Positions 29,031 to 39,038 of a stretch of DNA of 64,000 bases are shown in pieces. Made by a program: the position numbers and the translations under genes. The DNA is from Listeria costaricensis (lineage in GTDB: Bacteria; Bacillota; Bacilli; Lactobacillales; Listeriaceae), in the NCBI RefSeq assembly GCF_900183385.1, contig NZ_FXUT01000001.1, forward strand, positions 248,001 through 312,000, in the 5' to 3' direction. Within the stretch, counting starts at the first letter, position 1, and each line of letters opens with the position of its first letter. The notes under the pieces are model-generated. The model worked only from the letters and a program-made list of their open reading frames with translations. It made no database searches and was not told where the DNA came from.

Positions 29031-29522
29031 TCAAGTATAACATATTTTTTTGCTTCGTCGCTCCATGAGGGCTACATCTCGAAAAACGCCATCCATTTCA
29101 CCTAGCTTTTCGTGGATACAAAGTGTCTGAAAGTCAAATTTCTCATGCAAATGGATACTAGCTCTATTTTCTGGGAATATTAGGGATTGAAGTGTCCATA
29201 TTCCCGCTTCTTCGCTTGCTGTAATCATCGCATCCATCAGCGCTGACCCCATTCCTTTGCCCTTTGCCTGAGAGGACACATAGATGCTTAGTTCAGCAAC
29301 ACCGCGGTAACTAGGCATGCTGGAAAAAGGAAGTAAAGCCGCAAAGCCAACAACATGCTCTTTTTGAACGGCAACAAGACGACAGATGGGCAGATATTTA
29401 CGATCCCATTCCTCGTAACTTAAAGCGTTTGTTTGAAACGTAGCATTTTTTGTGGCGATACCTTCTTCGTAAATCGCACTCATTTCTGGATAGTCCTGCT
29501 TCTTCATCTGTCTAATCAACAT
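29031..29522 (-). CDS. GNAT acetyltransferase, phosphinothricin acetyltransferase-like
   Basis: This 163-residue GNAT enzyme has the acetyl-CoA site SSQAKGKGMGSALMDAMI. The PAT-like layout comprises IRQMKKQDYPEMSAIYEEGIATKNATF, GFAALLPFSSMPSYRGVAELSIYV and NRASIHLHEKFDF. PAT-like enzymes acetylate methionine sulfoximine or phosphinothricin, but natural substrates are usually unknown. Its ribosome site GGAGG lies in the 13-bp gap after the pheA stop, so it appears to be co-transcribed with obg-pheA here. Confidence 0.88.
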   Translation of the reverse strand: MLIRQMKKQDYPEMSAIYEEGIATKNATFQTNALSYEEWDRKYLPICRLVAVQKEHVVGFAALLPFSSMPSYRGVAELSIYVSSQAKGKGMGSALMDAMITASEEAGIWTLQSLIFPENRASIHLHEKFDFQTLCIHEKLGEMDGVFRDVALMERRSKKICYT

Positions 29523-29535
29523 CTAGCGCGCCTCC

Positions 29536-30384
29536 TTATTCACTGCTTAAGCGATACACGTGATAGGTTCCAAAAATATTGGTTTGACCACCTAACAATT
29601 TAATCTCTTCTAATGCATTTTGAATCAAACCATGCTGATCTTTTGAAAGTAGATCGATTAGAAAGAAATATTCGCCTAATGCTGTTTTTAAAGGACGTGA
29701 CTCAATTTTGCTCAGATCAATATTTCGCCAGGCAAAAGTTGAAAGGATCTTATGTAAGGCACCTGGAAGGTTATTGGGTAAAAGAACGCTGACCGTCGTT
29801 TTTTCTTCTTCCGGTGTTAATGAAATATTGATACTTTTCCGACTTAGAACAAAAAAACGCGTCTGATTCAGCTCTAAATCCTGTGCATTATCAGCTACAA
29901 TATCTAATCCATACTCTAATGCGGCCATCTTGGGTGCAATTGCAGCAGAAAGTTCTTCTGGATGTTCACTCACCCATTTTGCCGCATAAGCTGTTGAGGG
30001 GGTCGCTTCTCTTTCCACACCGTAAAGTTCCGTTTGGAGAAATTTTTCACACTGCGCAAGCCCTTGCGGATGACTAAGGATTTTTTGAACAGATCGCCAA
30101 GAGGTGTGATTACTCGGATGAACCATTACATGTTGCGCGATAGGCAAAACGAGTTCTGCCACAACGGGAACATTGGAAAAATGAAACAGATAATCAAGCG
30201 TTATATTGACGCTTCCTTCAATCGTATTTTCAATGGGCACGATACTTACATCAACTTCATGATTTTCGAGTGCCATGATGCAGTCAGGAATGGTATTTTG
30301 CGGTAATAATTCGTCACTTGGAAAAGCTTGTTTTGCAACCGCGTGGGAAAATGAGGCGGTAGGTCCCAGAAAAGCTACTCTCAT
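29536..30384 (-). CDS. pheA: Prephenate dehydratase PheA
   Basis: This 282-residue enzyme converts prephenate to phenylpyruvate for phenylalanine synthesis. The periplasmic-binding-like catalytic part has FLGPTASFSHAVA, VPIENTIEGSVN and the catalytic TRF motif in LNQTRFFVL. A C-terminal ACT domain carries the ESRP motif (KIESRPLKTALGEYFFLIDL) for phenylalanine feedback. ATG 30384 follows GGGAGC. It lies downstream of obg, as in Listeria and Bacillus. Confidence 0.96.
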   Translation of the reverse strand: MRVAFLGPTASFSHAVAKQAFPSDELLPQNTIPDCIMALENHEVDVSIVPIENTIEGSVNITLDYLFHFSNVPVVAELVLPIAQHVMVHPSNHTSWRSVQKILSHPQGLAQCEKFLQTELYGVEREATPSTAYAAKWVSEHPEELSAAIAPKMAALEYGLDIVADNAQDLELNQTRFFVLSRKSINISLTPEEEKTTVSVLLPNNLPGALHKILSTFAWRNIDLSKIESRPLKTALGEYFFLIDLLSKDQHGLIQNALEEIKLLGGQTNIFGTYHVYRLSSE

Positions 30385-30453
30385 GTCGATCGCTCCCTTT
30401 TATCGTTAATTGGTCAAAAAGAGCAGAGAGCATTAGCCTCTCTGCCCCACTTA

Positions 30454-31746
30454 TTATTCCATGAATTCAAATTCGTAATCTAGCAGCCTTACTGTGTCAC
30501 CGTCTTGTGCTCCGCGAACGCGAAGGGCATCATCTACACCCATAGCGCGAAGCTGGCGGGCAAAGCGATTGATTGATGCATCCCGTTCAAAATTCGTCAT
30601 TGTAAAGAGACGCTCAATTTTTTCGCCATTCAATACAAATGCGCCATCATCATCACGTGTGATGGTAAAATCAGGCTCTTCAGCTTCATATTTATAAAGA
30701 ACCGTGTCTTCTTCTTCTTTTTCAAGCAGTTCGTCTAGCGGGAACTCCGGTGTAGTTTCGAGCTTGTCTGCTACTGACAACAATAATTCGCGCAAGCCGG
30801 TTTTTGTTAGGGCTGAGATAGGGAAAATTGGCGTATCATCATCACCCAGCTGCTCTTTAAACTTCGCTAACTGTTCTTCCGCCTCAGGCATATCCATTTT
30901 ATTTGCCACGATAACTTGTGGACGCTCCATTAAGCGTAAATTATATGCTTCCAATTCCTTATTAATCGCTAGGTAGTCTTCATATGGCTCGCGTCCTTCT
31001 GAACCAGACATATCAATCACATGGACAATGACGCGTGTTCGCTCGATATGCCGTAAAAATTGATGACCTAGTCCAACACCTTGACTGGCACCTTCAATTA
31101 GTCCTGGAAGGTCAGCCATGACAAAACTTCGGCCATCCCCAGTGTCTACCATACCAAGATTCGGAACAATCGTTGTAAAATGATAGGCCGCGATTTTTGG
31201 TCGTGCTGCTGAAACAACTGACAATAGTGTGGACTTTCCGACACTTGGAAAACCGACAAGTCCCACATCAGCTAAAACCTTCAGTTCTAGTTGGATATTA
31301 CGCTCTTGCCCGGGCTCCCCGTTTTCCGATAACTCAGGTGCTGGATTCGCCGGTGTAGCGAAGCGTTTGTTGCCTCGACCACCTCGGCCAGCCTTAGCAA
31401 TAACCGCTTGTTGATTGTGTGCCACTAAATCAGCCACAACCTCGCCTGTATCGACGTCTTTTACTAACGTGCCTGGTGGAACCATAATGACTAAATCATC
31501 AGCTCCGCGCCCATGCATGCTTTTACTCATGCCATTTTCCCCATTAGGAGCCTTGAATTTGCGTTTATAACGAAAATCAACAAGTGTACGCAACCCCTCA
31601 TCTACTTGAAAGACTACATCTCCACCCTTGCCGCCGTCTCCACCAGCAGGTCCGCCATTAGGAACAAATTTTTCGCGACGGAAAGCCACCATGCCATTAC
31701 CGCCATTACCGGCCTTTACATATATCTTAACCTGATCTACAAACAT
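30454..31746 (-). CDS. obg: GTPase Obg/CgtA
   Basis: This 430-residue essential GTPase acts in 50S ribosome assembly and stress signalling. The Gly-rich Obg fold is N-terminal ([30 protein letters not shown]). The G domain carries [28 protein letters not shown] and SALT. An OCT domain is at the C-terminus ([30 protein letters not shown]). ATG 31746 (MFVDQVK) follows CGGAGAA. An in-frame extension upstream lacks a ribosome site. Confidence 0.97.
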   Translation of the reverse strand: MFVDQVKIYVKAGNGGNGMVAFRREKFVPNGGPAGGDGGKGGDVVFQVDEGLRTLVDFRYKRKFKAPNGENGMSKSMHGRGADDLVIMVPPGTLVKDVDTGEVVADLVAHNQQAVIAKAGRGGRGNKRFATPANPAPELSENGEPGQERNIQLELKVLADVGLVGFPSVGKSTLLSVVSAARPKIAAYHFTTIVPNLGMVDTGDGRSFVMADLPGLIEGASQGVGLGHQFLRHIERTRVIVHVIDMSGSEGREPYEDYLAINKELEAYNLRLMERPQVIVANKMDMPEAEEQLAKFKEQLGDDDTPIFPISALTKTGLRELLLSVADKLETTPEFPLDELLEKEEEDTVLYKYEAEEPDFTITRDDDGAFVLNGEKIERLFTMTNFERDASINRFARQLRAMGVDDALRVRGAQDGDTVRLLDYEFEFME

Positions 31747-32108
31747 TTTTAGTATTCTCCGTTCTCTCAAATTCTTATCCCTTCATTATATCAAGAAAAC
31801 TGCTAATCGCCAACCCGTAATTATCTGCTTTTGTTTCTCTTTATTTATATCATACTTTTCGCCTGTATAGTGAAAAAGCAGTAAAATGAATTTTTTGGTT
31901 ACTTTATGACTGTAAAAATCGATTGATGGACTTAAAATTCGCTAGGCGTGCCAGCTTTATAAGTCCATTAAGTGCTTATACACACTTTTATGCATGATGA
32001 GAGAAAATCTGTCACAAAGTCTTCTTGCTTGATCATTACACTTAAAATTATTCTTTATTTATTTCACGAAAAACAAATAAAACGCGAACTCGTGTTGCAT
32101 AAAAAAAC
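31747..32108. other. Intergenic region upstream of obg
   Basis: No gene is visible in these 362 bases. The obg promoter should be here, and a TATGATATAAAT stretch on the minus strand near 31845-31856 is the best -10 candidate. An unexplained inverted repeat, TGGACTTA (31927-31934) and TAAGTCCA (31960-31967), encloses a GC-rich imperfect inner stem. Confidence 0.5.
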
Positions 32109-32133
32109 AGCTCCTTAAGAATCAAGGAGCTGC
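32109..32133 (-). terminator. Terminator of glpFK
   Basis: CAGCTCCTT / AAGGAGCTG with a 7-nt loop is followed on the minus strand by seven T residues. Confidence 0.92.
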
Positions 32134-32144
32134 GAATGACCTAA

Positions 32145-33683
<1,539 letters not shown>

Positions 33684-33690
33684 TTAAAGA

Positions 33691-34509
33691 TTACGTTAAA
33701 TCATTTTTCTTGTCGAGTGTCATTGCGAGAACTAGGACGAGTATAAATAATGCGCCAAACGCCCATAGCCACATGCTAACGTCTCCATTAATAATTGCAT
33801 TGTAGGAGAGTGCCCCAAGCGCCCCTCCAAGAAGTGGTCCAATTACTGGCACCCAAGAATAGGACCAGTCAGATCCGCCTTTACCGGCAATTGGCCAAAC
33901 AAAGTGCGCAATTCTTGGCCCTAGGTCACGAGCTGGATTGATTGCATAACCGGTTGTGCCCCCTAGACTCATCCCAATAACAACAATAAGTGCGCCCACT
34001 ACTAGTGGATTTAAGCCCTCTGAAAATGTATTTGCACCAAGTGATAATAAACCAAATACTAAAATAAAGGTACCCAGTGCTTCACCAAAAACGTTTGATG
34101 TATAATGACGGATGGCAGGTGCAGTTGAAAACACACCCAGTTTCGTCGGTTTATCCTCTGTTTTTTTCCAATGAGGATAGTAGTGCAGCCAAACAAGTGT
34201 GGCGCCTATAAAGGCTCCGATAAATTGAGCGCCAATATAAGGAAGCACATAATCCCAAGGAAAAGCTCCAGCAAGCGCCATTCCGAGTGTTACAGCTGGA
34301 TTGAGATGCGCCATGCTCATATACCCAGAGACATATACACCCATTGTTACAGCAAGCCCCCAAGCAAGTGTGACAACCACCCAGCCGCCACTTTCTGCTT
34401 TTGACCATTTTAGTGAAACCCCCGCGACAACTCCACCGCCAAAAAGAACAAGTACAGCTGTGCCAATCAACTCCCCTAGAAACTGCGTCCCTAAACTTGT
34501 GTCGATCAT
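33691..34509 (-). CDS. glpF: Glycerol facilitator GlpF (aquaglyceroporin)
   Basis: This 272-residue MIP-family channel has six membrane helices and the two pore half-helix motifs HLNPAVTLG and INPARDLGPR. It lets glycerol diffuse in, and GlpK traps it. I place the start at ATG 34509 because AAAAGGAG lies 9 nt upstream. A TTG at 34518 touches the ribosome site. It is first gene of glpFK, with a regulated leader of about 170 nt. Confidence 0.95.
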   Translation of the reverse strand: MIDTSLGTQFLGELIGTAVLVLFGGGVVAGVSLKWSKAESGGWVVVTLAWGLAVTMGVYVSGYMSMAHLNPAVTLGMALAGAFPWDYVLPYIGAQFIGAFIGATLVWLHYYPHWKKTEDKPTKLGVFSTAPAIRHYTSNVFGEALGTFILVFGLLSLGANTFSEGLNPLVVGALIVVIGMSLGGTTGYAINPARDLGPRIAHFVWPIAGKGGSDWSYSWVPVIGPLLGGALGALSYNAIINGDVSMWLWAFGALFILVLVLAMTLDKKNDLT

Positions 34510-34600
34510 TTTTTCCAACTCCTTTTGATTAGTTTTTTAGTCCTGCTTGCAAACACTTTGCCCCTTGTTTAGCTGCTGAACTATTTATTTCAAAAGAAAA

Positions 34601-34652
34601 ATGACAATCAAAACAAGGGTATTTTGTGATCCAATACCGTTTTGATTGTCAT
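34601..34652 (-). terminator. Leader terminator upstream of glpFK (probable GlpP antitermination target)
   Basis: ATGACAATCAAAAC / GTTTTGATTGTCAT (14 bp) plus an inner GGTATT/AATACC stem, with a 3-nt bulge, is followed on the minus strand by TTTTTCTTTT. It lies between the glpFK promoter and the glpF start, the position of GlpP-controlled terminators in Bacillus glp genes. Confidence 0.85.
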
Positions 34653-34685
34653 CTCTTCTCCTGACAAAATCATTAACTTGGTTTT

Positions 34686-34714
34686 ATTTAACCATAGGAA
34701 GAAAGCGCTGTCAA
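34686..34714 (-). promoter_or_regulatory. glpFK promoter with overlapping catabolite-responsive element
   Basis: On the minus strand TTGACA (34709-34714) and TTAAAT (34686-34691, with TG extension) are 17 bp apart. AGAAAGCGCTGTCA (plus strand 34700-34713) matches 12 of 14 positions of the CcpA site TGAAAGCGCTTTCA and overlaps the -35, so glucose repression is expected. Confidence 0.8.
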
Positions 34715-34841
34715 TCAAACGACTTGCGTGTGAATTCACAAGTGATCACGGCTACTACTTTACTCATTTACCCGCGTTCCAATGCACTCTAACCTAAAAG
34801 AATGAAAAATTTCTGTAAAATATTTATAGCACACAAAAAAA

Positions 34842-34870
34842 ACACACGCTGCGCGAAGCAAACGTGTGCG
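34842..34870 (-). terminator. Terminator of rplU-prp-rpmA
   Basis: CACACG / CGTGTG with an imperfect inner stem is followed on the minus strand by eight T residues. Confidence 0.82.
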
Positions 34871-34882
34871 AATCTTAAAATA

Positions 34883-35173
34883 TTAAGCTTCTTGTGCTAC
34901 TGGATAAACACTAACTTTTTTCTTGTCACGGCCCATACGTTCAAAACGAACGATGCCGTCAGTTTTAGCGAAAAGTGTATCATCGCCGCCACGACCTACG
35001 TTAGTTCCAGGATAGATTTTTGTACCACGTTGACGATAAAGAATTGAACCGCCAGTCACGAATTGACCGTCAGCACGTTTCGCGCCAAGACGTTTGGATT
35101 CTGAATCACGACCATTGGAAGTGGAACCACCGCCTTTTTTGTGGGCAAAATGTTGAATATCAAATTTTAACAT
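34883..35173 (-). CDS. rpmA: Ribosomal protein L27 with cleavable N-terminal extension
   Basis: This 96-residue large-subunit protein reaches the peptidyl-transferase centre. The core has [32 protein letters not shown] and [12 protein letters not shown]. The N-terminus [14 protein letters not shown] matches the Firmicutes extension that Prp protease removes after Phe9, which is essential for L27 function in Staphylococcus. ATG 35173 follows AGGAGGTG. It is the last gene of rplU-prp-rpmA. Confidence 0.97.
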   Translation of the reverse strand: MLKFDIQHFAHKKGGGSTSNGRDSESKRLGAKRADGQFVTGGSILYRQRGTKIYPGTNVGRGGDDTLFAKTDGIVRFERMGRDKKKVSVYPVAQEA

Positions 35174-35185
35174 ACTAGACACCTC

Positions 35186-35509
35186 CTATTTGGAGTTTAT
35201 TTTTATATGATCAGGATAGCTGTACGCTAGTGATCGTAATTGATTCACCATGCCCGTTAAAAGCGTTTGGATAACTTGATCATTTCTAAATGCAGCCGGA
35301 AGTTCATAATAGAGATAGCCTTCATCTTGTGCAAGCGTTGGATCAAAACCCTCTGGCATAACTTCTGCAATCGCATTAATCATCCCGAAAGCAATTGACG
35401 ATGCACCAGCACATACGAGATCACTCCCGTGTTCAGCAAAATCTGCATGACCATCCATTGTAAAAGAAATAATTTGATTATTTTTCCGCTCTACTCGTAC
35501 ATGAATCAT
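35186..35509 (-). CDS. prp: Ribosomal-processing cysteine protease Prp (YsxB)
   Basis: This 107-residue cysteine protease removes the L27 N-terminal extension. The catalytic pair is visible as His21 in DGHADFAEHG and Cys33 in GSDLVCAGAS, the usual spacing. It lies between rplU and rpmA, adjacent to its substrate. ATG 35509 has AAAGGA about 8 nt upstream. Confidence 0.95.
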   Translation of the reverse strand: MIHVRVERKNNQIISFTMDGHADFAEHGSDLVCAGASSIAFGMINAIAEVMPEGFDPTLAQDEGYLYYELPAAFRNDQVIQTLLTGMVNQLRSLAYSYPDHIKINSK

Positions 35510-35526
35510 CAGGTTCGTCCTTTCAA

Positions 35527-35835
35527 TTAAGCGTTAATCGCATCAATTGTCAGTTTTGTGTAAGGTTGACGATGACCTTGTTTTTTGTGGTAGTTCTTTT
35601 TAGGTTTATATTTATAAACCGTTAATTTCTTAGCACGACCTTGTTTTTCAATCTTCGCTGTAACAGTTGCGCCTTCCACGAATGGAACACCTACTTTTGC
35701 AGCATCGCCAGAAACGAAAAGAACTTTATCAAAAGTCACCACATCACCAATTTCACCTGTTAGTTTTTCAACATAGATTTCTTGGCCTGCTTCTACTTTG
35801 ATTTGTTTCCCACCAGTTTCAATAATTGCGTACAT
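35527..35835 (-). CDS. rplU: Ribosomal protein L21
   Basis: This 102-residue large-subunit protein has all L21 motifs: [30 protein letters not shown] and the basic [25 protein letters not shown] tail. It is the first gene of rplU-prp-rpmA, with AGGAGGTGC upstream and a probable autoregulatory L21 leader. Confidence 0.98.
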   Translation of the reverse strand: MYAIIETGGKQIKVEAGQEIYVEKLTGEIGDVVTFDKVLFVSGDAAKVGVPFVEGATVTAKIEKQGRAKKLTVYKYKPKKNYHKKQGHRQPYTKLTIDAINA

Positions 35836-35945
35836 ACTTGCACCTCCTCATATACTAAGACTCGCCAGCAATGGAGGTTTCGAATAAATCGACACACTTA
35901 AATCCATTTTTGTGCGGTTGTAGCGTGGTGCGCTACAAACATAAC
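35836..35945 (-). ncRNA. Ribosomal L21 leader
   Basis: The roughly 110-nt untranslated leader contains GTAGCGCACCACGCTAC (a small stem-loop), a GTGTCGA segment and CCTCCATTGCTGGCGAG before the ribosome site. Its place and general look match the Firmicutes L21 leader, thought to bind L21. The identification is by recognition, not by covariance search. Confidence 0.6.
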
Positions 35946-35951
35946 ATTAAA

Positions 35952-35980
35952 ATCATAGCATAGCTGGCCCCTGGTGTCAA
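35952..35980 (-). promoter_or_regulatory. Strong SigA promoter of rplU-prp-rpmA
   Basis: On the minus strand TTGACA (35975-35980) and TATGAT (35952-35957) are exactly 17 bp apart. The promoter starts 6 bp after the end of the rng gene. Confidence 0.9.
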
Positions 35981-35986
35981 CAGGCT

Positions 35987-37324
35987 TCATTCAACTTGCA
36001 GGATTTGATAAAATGGCACAGCTTCTTCTGCAATTTCCCATTCAATAGGTGCGTCAGAAAAACTTCCTAAATCCAGAAAAGCGGATAGAACATCTTCTGT
36101 CGCAACAACTAACACGATGTTTAGTTCCGGTCTATAAAGGCCGCTTAGCTCTCGTTCAAGCTGATAGGCAAAGGTTAGTGCACTTGCCACATGTCCTGTC
36201 CCCTTACATACAGGGCAAAGCTGATGCGTCTCTTCTAGCCAAGATTTTTTTCGTTTGCGACGAGTTAATTGCATAAGACCCGATTTTGAATAGTTGGCAA
36301 TTTGTGTTGTAATCGTCTCTTTTGCAGCATAGGTTTCTACTTTTTCAGTCAATTCGAGGTCATCTGTAGGATCTAGATGATTGATAAAGTCAATGACAAT
36401 CAGACCACTCATATTGCGAAGGCGAATTTGACGAAAAATTTCTGGTACAGCTTCTTGATTAATTCTTGCTACAGCTTCTTGTTTGGAGAAATTTCCTCTA
36501 AACTGAGCAGAATTAACATCAATTACCCACATTGCTTCAGTTTTTTCAATAAAAATAGTCGTTCCATTCGGCAAAAGGACTTCCTGCTGCGTTAGCTTAT
36601 TAATTGCCGCTTCGATGGCAAAATCATCAAAAATATTTCTGCTTGATTGAAACTGGGCCTGCTTTAAAAAGTTCAGTTTCGTATCTGTGTAGATATGATC
36701 AGGCTGGTAGGTTTGCTGCATTCTTTGTACCGCATCCTCTAAACGCCCCGTGCCAGTCGATAAGGGCCCTGTTTTCTTAGAACGCGTGATTTGTGCCTGA
36801 AGCTGTTGAAATTGCATCTGCAGCATCTCCCACTCTGCTAGAAGCGCTTCTTTTGATGCAGATCCAGCTTTTGAACGAAATAGAATGCCATCCTCTTCCT
36901 GTAAAATATCCTCCAACCAGTCTGTTAATTGCTTTCTAGCCGCTTGGTCTAGCCGTTTTGAAAATGCTTGATATCCTTTATAAGGCATAAACACAAGCAA
37001 CTCTCCACTAAATTCTAACCAGCCAGTTGCAAGCGGTAATTTATGCTGATTACCTTCTCGAACAATCATAACTGGGAAACGAGCGCCCTGCGTAACCGTT
37101 TTCCCATTTGGAATATCTTTCAGATGCAGAAAAGCCTTTTCCTTCCCTAAATTAAGAAAGCAAGCCGCTGTTTTTCGATCTATTTTTTCTACTTGCGCAT
37201 AATAGAGATCTCCCGGAAGCGCTTGGTCTGTTGGACGAATTAATTCCAATGCTTGTAATTTTCCATCTTCTAAAAAAGCTATTCTTTTTTCGGATAAAGC
37301 TGCCTGAACGACTAGTTGACGCAT
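35987..37324 (-). CDS. rng: Rne/Rng family ribonuclease
   Basis: This 445-residue RNase E/G-family protein begins directly with the S1-like part (DLYYAQVEKIDRKTAACFLNLGKEKAFLHL). Catalytic DNase-I-like motifs are AMWVIDVNSAQFRGN and GLIVIDFINH, with metal-binding Asp residues. The zinc-link Cys pair CPVCKGTGHV follows. It is one of the Gram-positive homologues that coexist with RNase Y and lacks the long RNase E tail. The start ATG has AAAGGAGC upstream. Listeria has it in the same place between minD and rplU. Confidence 0.9.
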   Translation of the reverse strand: MRQLVVQAALSEKRIAFLEDGKLQALELIRPTDQALPGDLYYAQVEKIDRKTAACFLNLGKEKAFLHLKDIPNGKTVTQGARFPVMIVREGNQHKLPLATGWLEFSGELLVFMPYKGYQAFSKRLDQAARKQLTDWLEDILQEEDGILFRSKAGSASKEALLAEWEMLQMQFQQLQAQITRSKKTGPLSTGTGRLEDAVQRMQQTYQPDHIYTDTKLNFLKQAQFQSSRNIFDDFAIEAAINKLTQQEVLLPNGTTIFIEKTEAMWVIDVNSAQFRGNFSKQEAVARINQEAVPEIFRQIRLRNMSGLIVIDFINHLDPTDDLELTEKVETYAAKETITTQIANYSKSGLMQLTRRKRKKSWLEETHQLCPVCKGTGHVASALTFAYQLERELSGLYRPELNIVLVVATEDVLSAFLDLGSFSDAPIEWEIAEEAVPFYQILQVE

Positions 37325-37342
37325 AAAAAAGCTCCTTTCAAA

Positions 37343-37383
37343 AAAAACAGGTCAACCCCTAAGTGTTTAAAAGTTGACCTGCA
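37343..37383 (-). terminator. Terminator of minCD
   Basis: CAGGTCAAC / GTTGACCTG is followed on the minus strand by eight T residues, lying between minD and rng. Confidence 0.9.
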
Positions 37384-37388
37384 TTTCT

Positions 37389-38189
37389 TTATTTTCCTGA
37401 AAATAATTGTTTTAGACGGGCAAAAAATCCTGGTTTTTGTGTTTCAATTGACATTAAAGGAATGGACTCACCCAGAATGCGGCGTGCTATATTGCGGTAC
37501 CCTTGGGAAGCACGATTATTCGGTAACATCGCTACCGGATCACCGCTATTAGAAGAACGAATAACTTCATCGTCATCTATGATAATGCCTAAAAGTTCAA
37601 TTGACAAATGGGTGGTGATTTCATCAATATCCATCACATCTCCATTTTGCATCATTTGTGTTCGGATTCGATTAATAATCAGTTTTGGCGGTTCAATCTC
37701 TTCTTTTTCAAGCAAACCAATAATTCGATCCGCATCTCGAACGGCAGAAATCTCCGGTGTCGTAACGACAATTGCTTTATCAGCCCCTGCCACTGCATTT
37801 TTATATCCAGTCTCAATTCCTGCTGGACAATCTATTAGAATATAATCAAAATCTGGTTTTAATTCGCCAATAAGCGCAATCATCTGTTCAGCTGTAACTG
37901 CAGATTTATCCGTCGTTTGAGCTGCTGGAAGCAAAAATAGTAAATCATCAAAACGCTTATCTTTAATCATCGCTTGATGCATTTTACATCTGCCTTCAAC
38001 AACATCTACCAAATCATAAATAATTCGATTTTCAAGGCCCAAAACAACATCGAGATTGCGGAGGCCGATATCCATGTCAATCAGACAAACTTTCTTGCCT
38101 TGAAGTGCAAGAGCTGTCCCGATATTAGCGGTAGAGGTCGTTTTTCCGACGCCGCCTTTCCCAGAAGTAATAACAATCGCTTCACCCAT
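37389..38189 (-). CDS. minD: Septum-site-determining ATPase MinD
   Basis: This 266-residue ParA/MinD ATPase recruits MinC to the membrane to block polar division. It has the deviant Walker A GKGGVGKTT (residues 10-18), DMDIGLRNLDV, DCPAGIE and a C-terminal amphipathic membrane-targeting helix (GFFARLKQLF). ATG 38189 follows GAGGGAGG, and the minC stop lies 2 bp upstream. No MinE is present, as expected for a DivIVA/MinJ-type Gram-positive system. Confidence 0.97.
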   Translation of the reverse strand: MGEAIVITSGKGGVGKTTSTANIGTALALQGKKVCLIDMDIGLRNLDVVLGLENRIIYDLVDVVEGRCKMHQAMIKDKRFDDLLFLLPAAQTTDKSAVTAEQMIALIGELKPDFDYILIDCPAGIETGYKNAVAGADKAIVVTTPEISAVRDADRIIGLLEKEEIEPPKLIINRIRTQMMQNGDVMDIDEITTHLSIELLGIIIDDDEVIRSSNSGDPVAMLPNNRASQGYRNIARRILGESIPLMSIETQKPGFFARLKQLFSGK

Positions 38190-38191
38190 GT

Positions 38192-38869
38192 TTAATAACC
38201 TCCCTCAAAATTAGAAATTTCAGGTCTAACTTTTCTGATTTTATGTATTTCATCAATGACAACCTCTTCTTTTTCGTTCACATAAGCTGAAGATAATGTG
38301 GTATCTTCTACTTCTTTGTAAGCTTCATCATCAAAACGATAATACTTTTCTGCAATTCTTACTTGTGACGGATAAAGGAATTTACCAGCGACGACCGTTT
38401 GCTGATCCCCAGAAAACCCTGCATGTACAATACCTTTAATCTTACCAAGTATGTAGATACTACCATCTGCTCGAATCTGTCCACCTGGATTAATATCTCC
38501 AATTAAAAGGAAATCTCCAGGAACATGAATAATTTGTCCTGAACGAATGATTGTTGCCATGCGATAAACTTGATCTTCTTCTTTCCATCTTTTGGCAGCT
38601 TCTTTCGTCATAACATTACTATAAAAAGATTTAATATCCATTTGACTGTTTTCTTTGATAATCTTAGCAATACGTTGCTCCTCTTCTTCTGAAAAAAGCC
38701 GATTTCCAATGCTCACTTGAACAGGCAATTTTTCACCGCCATAGGGTGCTTGCTTTTGCTCACGCAATAAAACGAGCAATTCTTCTTCCAGCTCAGATAC
38801 GCCGGCTTGGTCATTCAAAAAGATTTGAATGCCATCTTTTGTCCCTTTGATTTGCACATTTTTTTTCAT
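38192..38869 (-). CDS. minC: Septum-site-determining protein MinC
   Basis: This 225-residue FtsZ inhibitor has a variable N-terminal domain and the C-terminal beta-helix (VPGDFLLIGDINPGGQIRADGSIYILGKIKGIVHAGFSGD, AGKFLYPSQVRIA). The ATG at 38869 is chosen because GGGGTG precedes it at normal spacing and known Listeria MinC starts MKKNVQIKG. It is first gene of minCD with its own promoter upstream. Confidence 0.95.
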   Translation of the reverse strand: MKKNVQIKGTKDGIQIFLNDQAGVSELEEELLVLLREQKQAPYGGEKLPVQVSIGNRLFSEEEEQRIAKIIKENSQMDIKSFYSNVMTKEAAKRWKEEDQVYRMATIIRSGQIIHVPGDFLLIGDINPGGQIRADGSIYILGKIKGIVHAGFSGDQQTVVAGKFLYPSQVRIAEKYYRFDDEAYKEVEDTTLSSAYVNEKEEVVIDEIHKIRKVRPEISNFEGGY

Positions 38870-38925
38870 TTGGTTGTTCACCCCACAACTAAGATTTTCC
38901 TTCTATTAAAAGTCTGTCAAAATCC

Positions 38926-38931
38926 ATTATA
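38926..38931 (-). promoter_or_regulatory. -10 element of a minCD promoter
   Basis: TGTATAAT on the minus strand lies about 55 bp before minC, with no good -35. It sits just after the mreD terminator, so minCD can be transcribed apart from mreBCD. Confidence 0.55.
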
Positions 38932-38968
38932 CAAAAAAATCAGGAAGAAAGATAGATATAGTGTCAAA

Positions 38969-39026
38969 AAGCAGCTTGAATGTTGCAGACGACAATACCC
39001 ATAAAGGGAAAAGGTGTCAGCGCTTC
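38969..39026 (-). terminator. Long-looped terminator of mreBCD
   Basis: AAGCAGCTTGAA / TTCAAGCTGCTT (12 bp) encloses a loop of over 30 nt and ends in TTTTT on the minus strand, 13 bp after the mreD stop. Confidence 0.75.
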
Positions 39027-39038
39027 AAGCTGCTTCTT

